NCBI GenBank assembly: GCA_020446665.1
Contig: JAGREF010000075.1
Coordinates: 1-9,581 of the forward strand
Length of the DNA: 9,581 bases
DNA from: Sphingomonadaceae bacterium
GTDB taxonomy: Bacteria > Pseudomonadota > Alphaproteobacteria > Sphingomonadales > Sphingomonadaceae
Reading direction: 5' to 3'
Shown here: positions 5,848-9,581 of the stretch, piece by piece
How positions within the stretch are numbered: position 1 is the stretch's first letter
Layout: every line of letters starts with the position of its first letter
Program-made: the position numbers and the translations under genes
Notes under the pieces: model-generated
The model's database searches: none
Seen by the model: only the letters and a program-made list of their open reading frames with translations
Told to the model about the DNA's origin: nothing

Positions 5848-7106
5848 TCGCCCAGCACCCGCTTCTTGATAGAGTGCAGGCCCAGCCATACCAGCCCTAC
5901 GGTCGGTAGCACCAGCGTAGCGATCACCAGCTCAACATCCAGCCGGGGCCAGAGATGGCCTGCGCCCTTCAGCACATAGGCGAGCAGGCTGAGCAGATAA
6001 TAGCTCAGCGCGACGACGGAGAGACCCTCCACCAGTTGCTGCAGCCGCAATTGCAGGCTGCTTGACCGTTCCATGGAATGAAGAAGCCGCGCATTCTGGT
6101 TCTCGATCCGCGTCTCGATCCGCGCGCGCAGCAGCGAGGAAAGCTGGCTGGCGCGCAGGCTCAGCTGTTGTTCACGCTCGCCAACGGCGGTGCAGGTGCG
6201 CATGGCAGGCAGGAAGCGGCGCTCGGTAAAATCCGCGAGCGAGGAAAAGCCGTCAATCGGTGTGATCGCCAGCTGCTCCAGCCGGTCCTCCACCAGCCGC
6301 GCATAGGCGGCAGTCGCGCTGAGCCGGTAATTGGTGGAAGCCGCCACCGCCATCAGCTCCAGCGAGAGATCGGAGAGTTCCGCCAGCAGCGCATCGTCTG
6401 TCTCGTCTGCATTGGTGACGCGCCGGGCCAGCGTGGCCAGCCGTTTTTCCGCTGCATCGAGCCGGGGCCAGACGCTCTGCGCCACGGGCAGGCCCAGCAG
6501 TGCCTTGTTGCGGTAATTGCCCAGTTCCTGCAGCCGCTGGAGCAGACGGGTGAAATCGCGCTGTTCCATCCCGTTGGCAGCGACCAGTAGCCGCCCGAAA
6601 CCATCGGGGCCAATGCGGAAATCAGACCACATGCGGGCCTTGCCCTGCAAGCGGCAGGATACCAGCTCGCTCCGTGAAAGCAGCAGGCGCGGGACGATCT
6701 CGCTCGCCTTCTTGTCATCCGCGACAACATGGATCGCTGTCGATCGGATTACCTGGCCAGGGAGGCTGTTCACCCATGCAAGAGCTTGCGCCAGATTCGG
6801 TTGCTGGCGCGGCGCCAGAAACGGGTCATGATGATCACATGGCAGGAACAGCGCGAGGCTGCTGCCTTCACTGTGCTTCTCCCAGACAAAGGTGATCTCG
6901 TCTGGCAGCGTGCCTTCCCGATGGCGTGGATGGGCATCATCGCCGATCACATGGCTGTAGCGGTCAAGCAGCGCCATTTCCTCGGCGCGTTCATCCGCAT
7001 CCACTTCCACCACCCATTGCAAGACCAGCCCCGGCACAGGCACGCGCGGCCAGCGGCGAAGGTGCATTTCGCCAACCACTTGCCGCCGCAATTCATGTTC
7101 GCGCAC
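5844..7106 (-). CDS. DUF3422 family membrane-anchored protein (GTG start)
   Basis: A 420-residue protein of the DUF3422 family, function unknown. The large N-terminal part (1-300) is soluble and mixed; it contains HELRRQVVGEMHLRRWP (4-20), like the family's opening segment, and TFVWEKHSEGSSLALF (72-87). Residues about 310-358 are charged and coiled-coil-like. Two hydrophobic segments near the C-terminus (about 361-380 and 391-410) form a membrane hairpin, ending in a basic KKR tail. This layout slightly resembles CorA-type transporters, but no GMN motif is present, so I do not claim transport. GTG at 7104-7106 is chosen because GAGGGG lies six bases before it and the conserved N-terminus precedes the first ATG (Met14). 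It is the last gene of the minus-strand run, 59 bases after the DUF454 gene. Confidence 0.85.
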   Translation of the reverse strand: MREHELRRQVVGEMHLRRWPRVPVPGLVLQWVVEVDADERAEEMALLDRYSHVIGDDAHPRHREGTLPDEITFVWEKHSEGSSLALFLPCDHHDPFLAPRQQPNLAQALAWVNSLPGQVIRSTAIHVVADDKKASEIVPRLLLSRSELVSCRLQGKARMWSDFRIGPDGFGRLLVAANGMEQRDFTRLLQRLQELGNYRNKALLGLPVAQSVWPRLDAAEKRLATLARRVTNADETDDALLAELSDLSLELMAVAASTNYRLSATAAYARLVEDRLEQLAITPIDGFSSLADFTERRFLPAMRTCTAVGEREQQLSLRASQLSSLLRARIETRIENQNARLLHSMERSSSLQLRLQQLVEGLSVVALSYYLLSLLAYVLKGAGHLWPRLDVELVIATLVLPTVGLVWLGLHSIKKRVLGD

Positions 7107-7119
7107 GCTGATCCCCTCA

Positions 7120-7143
7120 ATTATATAAGCAAAGCCTAATATA
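7120..7143 (-). promoter_or_regulatory. AT-rich promoter-like element before DUF3422 gene
   Basis: In a GC-rich setting this short island holds, on the minus strand, TATATT (7143-7138) and TATAAT (7125-7120), both -10-like. ATATAAG is repeated directly on the plus strand at 7123-7129 and 7139-7145. I find no good -35 at 16-18 bases from either. The downstream TATAAT would start transcription inside the ribosome site, so the upstream one is the better candidate. Confidence 0.28.
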
Positions 7144-7165
7144 AGGGCGCGTTGCGCTCAAGCGC

Positions 7166-7516
7166 TCACTCGTTGCGGGTCAGTATCCATCCGCCGCAGA
7201 TCACCAGGATTGCAAGCGACAGATAGACCCACGGCACCCCCAATGTCAGCCACGTCACAACCGCGCCCGCGCTCATGGCGGTGATCGCGGCCAGCTTCGC
7301 CGGGCGGCTGATCGCGCGCCGCTCGCGCCATTCGCGCAAGGATTGGCCATAGCGGGGATGGTTGAGCAGGCGCTGTTCCCATTCCGGATTGCTGCGCGCA
7401 AAGCAGAATGCGGCCAGCAACAGAAATGGCACGGTGGGCATGATCGGCAACACTGCGCCAATCGCGCCCAAGGCGACGCAGGTCAGCCCGCCTGCCAGCC
7501 AGAGCGGGCGGGTCAA
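7166..7516 (-). CDS. DUF454 (YbaN family) inner-membrane protein (TTG start)
   Basis: A 116-residue membrane protein of the DUF454/YbaN family, function unknown. Hydrophobic segments are about 5-23, 26-40, 73-91 and 94-112. The family signature is clear: GAIGAVLPIMPTVPFLLLAA (17-36) runs into FCFARSNPEWEQRLLNHPRYG (37-57) and REWRERRAI (61-69). The start is a TTG at 7514-7516. No in-frame ATG or GTG lies between the sufE stop and this codon, and the family N-terminus begins here; GGGG is seven bases upstream. It begins four bases after the sufE stop, so it is likely cotranslated. TTG use implies a low, coupled expression level. No function is assigned. Confidence 0.88.
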   Translation of the reverse strand: MTRPLWLAGGLTCVALGAIGAVLPIMPTVPFLLLAAFCFARSNPEWEQRLLNHPRYGQSLREWRERRAISRPAKLAAITAMSAGAVVTWLTLGVPWVYLSLAILVICGGWILTRNE

Positions 7517-7520
7517 CTTC

Positions 7521-7928
7521 TCACCCCGCCGCGATCCGAGCAGCGTGATCCTGTACCAGCGCGATCATGTTGGGCACGCCTTGCGTCCGGTTGGAGCTGA
7601 GCTGATTGCGCAGGTCGAAAGGCTCCAGCGCGGCAGCAATATCCATTGCTGCAACCTCACTCGCGGGCTTGCCCTGGACTGTCGCAATCACCAGCGCGAC
7701 AATCCCCTTGGTAATTGCGGCATTGCTGTCTGCCAGAAAATGCAGCTTGTCAGCCTCGCCGGTGGGATAGACCCAGACGCTGGCGGAACAGCCGCGCACT
7801 AATGTGCTGTCGGTTTTCAGCGCTTCGGGCATGTCGTCCAGCTCGCGTCCCAGTTCGATCAGCAAGCGATAGCGTTCATCGCCTTCGAGGAATTCATATT
7901 CTTGGGCAATATCATCAAGCGAGCGCAT
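7521..7928 (-). CDS. sufE: SufE family sulfur acceptor
   Basis: A 135-residue cytosolic protein that accepts persulfide sulfur from the cysteine desulfurase SufS and enhances its activity in iron-sulfur cluster assembly. From ATG at 7926-7928 the catalytic cysteine is Cys47 in LVRGCSASVWV, preceded by YRLLIELGRELDDMPEALK (20-38). The C-terminal LEPFDLRNQLSSNRTQGVPNMI motif is spread over about 101-122. AAGGA lies six bases before this ATG; a TTG one codon upstream is the alternative. The start shares one base with the stop of the DUF177 gene (TGATG), and the DUF454 gene follows after four bases. No other suf genes are nearby, so this is a stand-alone SufE-like protein and may serve either SufS or another desulfurase. 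Confidence 0.93.
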   Translation of the reverse strand: MRSLDDIAQEYEFLEGDERYRLLIELGRELDDMPEALKTDSTLVRGCSASVWVYPTGEADKLHFLADSNAAITKGIVALVIATVQGKPASEVAAMDIAAALEPFDLRNQLSSNRTQGVPNMIALVQDHAARIAAG

Positions 7929-8452
7929 CAATTATCCTTTTTCAATGCGGCAAGCGCGGCAAAGGGGCCGCTGGCGGCTTCATCTGACAATCCCGCTTCC
8001 TGCCTTACCCGGTCCGCATCAGGCCCGGTGGCATAGGGGTCTATTGCAAGACCAAAGCCCTGCGCGATCGCTTCACCCAGATCGAACTGTTCGCCTTCAT
8101 ATTCCACTTCGTCGAGCTCGCCTGCCTCCAGCTCGATTTCTTCATCCGGTCCGGCAGGCGGGGCGGGAGGGACGAAACGCAGCTGCAGGACTTCGTCGAT
8201 CCGGTTGGGGAAATCGTTGCCCGAAATTGCGCAGGCTTGCTGGAAAGAGGCCTTAAGCGGGCCGCTCGCCAGAACCGCCTCGCCATCAGGCGCGAGGGTT
8301 ATGACAGCGGTCAGCGAATCAATGCGGCTGAGGCCGAAGCGATCTGCCAGTGCCGCGCGTTCGGCTTCGCTTGCTTCCAGCGTCATAGGCTCTGCGGGCA
8401 AATGCCGTGCGGCCACCATGCGGCTGAATTCAGGTACGGTGGATGCACTCAT
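7928..8452 (-). CDS. YceD/DUF177 family protein
   Basis: A 174-residue acidic cytosolic protein of the DUF177 family. Family members such as YceD are linked to 23S rRNA accumulation and often sit by rpmF or plsX. Here neither is adjacent. Typical features are the N-terminal EFSRMV (8-13), a strand region ACAISGNDFPNRIDEVLQLRF (73-93), an acidic linker (103-111) and the conserved core DEVEYEGEQFDLGEAIAQ (114-131) followed by GLAIDPYATGPDADRVR. The tail ends in FAALAALKK, common in alphaproteobacterial members. Only one cysteine is present (Cys74). The start ATG (8450-8452) overlaps the chaperone stop by four bases (ATGA), and its TGA overlaps the sufE start, so translation is likely coupled on both sides. 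Confidence 0.88.
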   Translation of the reverse strand: MSASTVPEFSRMVAARHLPAEPMTLEASEAERAALADRFGLSRIDSLTAVITLAPDGEAVLASGPLKASFQQACAISGNDFPNRIDEVLQLRFVPPAPPAGPDEEIELEAGELDEVEYEGEQFDLGEAIAQGFGLAIDPYATGPDADRVRQEAGLSDEAASGPFAALAALKKDN

Positions 8453-8964
8453 GCTGCAATCTCGCCAGCCAGCAAAGCGGCTCCATCTGTCCGGGCAAAC
8501 CGGTCAGCAAGACTGCGCAGGCCTCGCGCAATCACGGCCCCGTCATGGCCATCGGCAAGAGTCGCATTGCGCCGGACCGCTTCAATCAGGGCATTCTGAC
8601 CCTCTGCCAAGCCAGTACGATAGGCGCCAAGGCGACCACCCATCGTGCTGACCAGCTTGCCCATGTGCTTGCCCACGACCAGATCACCCACGCCGCTCTG
8701 GCGCATCTGGCCATCCATATCCTCGACGAATAGTTCCGTCAGGCGGACAGAGGGGGCGATCAGTTCTTCTTCCTGTTCCATCCGCAACAGGGCGACGGCA
8801 AGCACCGCCGTGATCATGTCAAACCGACCCTCTAGACTGTCACGCACACCACCGGAGAGATACCAGTGCTTTTCACGCGCCAGCTCAATCACGCGATGCC
8901 AAAGCGGGCGCAGCTGTTCCTTCGGATCGGGCTCTGTGCCCAGCAGGCGGGAAAGAAACGACAT
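8449..8964 (-). CDS. Ubiquinol-cytochrome c chaperone (CBP3 family)
   Basis: A 171-residue protein of the ubiquinol-cytochrome c chaperone family, related to mitochondrial Cbp3/UQCC1, which helps assemble cytochrome b into the bc1 complex. Signatures in order are WYLSGGVRDSLEGRFDMIT (34-52), LTELFVEDMDGQMRQSGVGD (75-94), VVGKHMGKL (96-104) and GGRLGAYR (109-116). Length matches bacterial members. No transmembrane segment is obvious, so it acts from the cytosolic face. The ATG at 8962-8964 has GGAG nine bases upstream. It is the first gene of the minus-strand run and divergent from bamE. The bacterial proteins are less studied than the mitochondrial ones, so the exact role is by homology. Confidence 0.92.
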   Translation of the reverse strand: MSFLSRLLGTEPDPKEQLRPLWHRVIELAREKHWYLSGGVRDSLEGRFDMITAVLAVALLRMEQEEELIAPSVRLTELFVEDMDGQMRQSGVGDLVVGKHMGKLVSTMGGRLGAYRTGLAEGQNALIEAVRRNATLADGHDGAVIARGLRSLADRFARTDGAALLAGEIAA

Positions 8965-8982
8965 CTGGACAAACTCCGTTCA

Positions 8983-9014
8983 GCGGCAATTCAAGCCGCA
9001 ATCCCCAACGGCTT
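8983..9014. repeat. Two competing hairpins in the chaperone 5' leader
   Basis: GCGGC (8983-8987) can pair with GCCGC (8995-8999). AAGCCG (8993-8998), which uses most of the same bases, can instead pair with CGGCTT (9009-9014). The two stems are mutually exclusive and lie 19-50 bases before the chaperone start on the minus strand. A regulatory switch is possible but stems are short. Confidence 0.3.
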
Positions 9015-9074
9015 GCGCATCTTTCAGTCGCTGGCGAGTTGCAAGCGGGCGCGCATGTCCGTAAGGCTCGGCGC

Positions 9075-9104
9075 CGATATAGGACCTGATCGTGCAATGC
9101 AAAG
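9075..9104 (-). promoter_or_regulatory. Weak candidate promoter for the chaperone operon
   Basis: On the minus strand TTGCAT (about 9102-9097) and TATATC (about 9081-9076) are 15 bases apart, in the 172-base gap (8965-9136) between the divergent chaperone and bamE genes. The spacing is shorter than ideal. The gap contains no other gene that I can see. Confidence 0.22.
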
Positions 9105-9122
9105 CCGTGATCGGGCAAATGC
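9087..9122. repeat. Imperfect direct repeat upstream of bamE
   Basis: TGATCGTGCAATGC (9087-9100) and TGATCGGGCAAATGC (9108-9122) differ by one substitution and one inserted base. They start 21 bases apart, about two helical turns, and end 14 bases before the bamE ATG. This suits a tandem protein-binding site; a local duplication is the alternative. Confidence 0.4.
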
Positions 9123-9136
9123 GGAGTGTCTAATTC

Positions 9137-9581
9137 ATGCTGGCAGGCAAGCGGATCGCTACCATCGCCATTCTCGCGGCAGCTACGGCGCTGGGTGGGT
9201 GCACCACGATCAAGGAAACACGTGGCTATATTGCCGAGCAGGTGCTGCTCGATTCGGTGCAGCCCGGCATTGATAACCAGACTTCCGTCGAAGGGACGCT
9301 TGGTCGCCCCAGCTTCACCAGCCAGTATGGCCAGCCGGTGTGGTACTATGTTTCCAGCCAGACGGAGCGGAAACCCTTTGTCCGCCCGCGGATTCGCACC
9401 CATTCGGTGCTGGCAATCAAATTTGACGCAGCGGGTAATGTTGTCTCGACCGAGACGAGCGGCCTGGAGCAGGTTGCCTATGTCTCGCCCGATGGCGACG
9501 AGACCCCGACACTGGGCCGCGAGCGTAGCTTCCTGGAAGATTTGTTCGGCAATATTGGTGCCGTTGGCGCGCCGGGTGCTG
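9137..9581 (+). CDS. bamE: Outer membrane assembly lipoprotein BamE (SmpA/OmlA), 3' end cut
   Basis: Lipoprotein subunit of the BAM complex, which inserts beta-barrel proteins into the outer membrane. The 148 residues visible start at ATG 9137, with GGAG ten bases upstream. A lipoprotein signal peptide (basic KR at 5-6, Ala/Ile/Leu core) ends in the lipobox LGGC (19-22), with Cys22 lipidated. The SmpA/OmlA domain follows: a GYIAEQVLLDSVQPGID stretch (30-46), the TLGRPSFTSQYGQPVWYYVSS segment around 54-74, and SVLAIKFDAAGNVV (90-103). Only the last residues seem to be missing, judging by the usual length of alphaproteobacterial members. It is divergent from the bc1 chaperone gene and shares its promoter region. 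The family call is strong; the symbol follows the family name. Confidence 0.93.
   Translation, partial: MLAGKRIATIAILAAATALGGCTTIKETRGYIAEQVLLDSVQPGIDNQTSVEGTLGRPSFTSQYGQPVWYYVSSQTERKPFVRPRIRTHSVLAIKFDAAGNVVSTETSGLEQVAYVSPDGDETPTLGRERSFLEDLFGNIGAVGAPGA

Noticed and set aside
5179..5889. A 236-codon minus-strand frame opposite the thioesterase and crtZ
   Set aside because: The plus-strand products have complete active-site motifs; this frame is their antisense shadow.
7146..7165. GCGC-rich inverted repeat after the DUF454 gene as terminator
   Set aside because: Arms are very short and self-complementary, and no T-run is adjacent on the minus strand.
1..9581. Mobile element, phage, defence system or CRISPR array
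   Set aside because: No transposase, integrase, toxin, Cas or phage gene, no terminal repeats and no spaced repeat array; all genes are ordinary chromosomal families.

Overview
The window reads as ordinary chromosome from a GC-rich alphaproteobacterium, most probably order Sphingomonadales (Erythrobacteraceae or Sphingomonadaceae). This is inferred from a CrtZ carotenoid hydroxylase, an ATP synthase zeta-type inhibitor next to BolA and a CGFS glutaredoxin, a CBP3-type bc1 chaperone divergent from a BamE lipoprotein, and a DUF3422 protein. I see no rRNA, tRNA, CRISPR, insertion sequence, phage gene or integration site. Coding density is about 95% and no gene-free stretch exceeds about 180 bases.

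Layout. (1) Positions 1-4735, all minus strand. In transcription order: a secreted Arg-rich hypothetical protein, leuC, a 55-codon membrane peptide, leuD, a zinc-free MDR quinone oxidoreductase, the zeta-type ATPase inhibitor, bolA and a CGFS glutaredoxin cut by the window start. The peptide, leuD and the oxidoreductase overlap by 1-4 bases, so they look translationally coupled. The zeta-bolA-grx group follows a 62-base gap holding a plausible promoter. (2) Positions 4913-5847, plus strand: a two-gene unit of a hotdog-fold thioesterase and crtZ. (3) Positions 5844-8964, minus strand: bc1 chaperone, YceD/DUF177 protein, SufE, DUF454 membrane protein and DUF3422 protein, the first four overlapping or nearly touching. 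Its last stop codon overlaps the crtZ stop in a shared TTAA. (4) Positions 9137-9581, plus strand: BamE lipoprotein, cut by the window end.

Shared theme. Many products concern iron-sulfur proteins or respiration: LeuC needs a [4Fe-4S] cluster; SufE, CGFS glutaredoxin and BolA make or traffic clusters; the chaperone assembles the cytochrome bc1 complex; the zeta protein restrains F1-ATPase. I found no convincing undescribed multi-gene system. The best leads are the small membrane peptide inside the leu operon, the unusual start region of the thioesterase-crtZ unit, the TTAA gene junction, and repeat structures in two divergent promoter regions.
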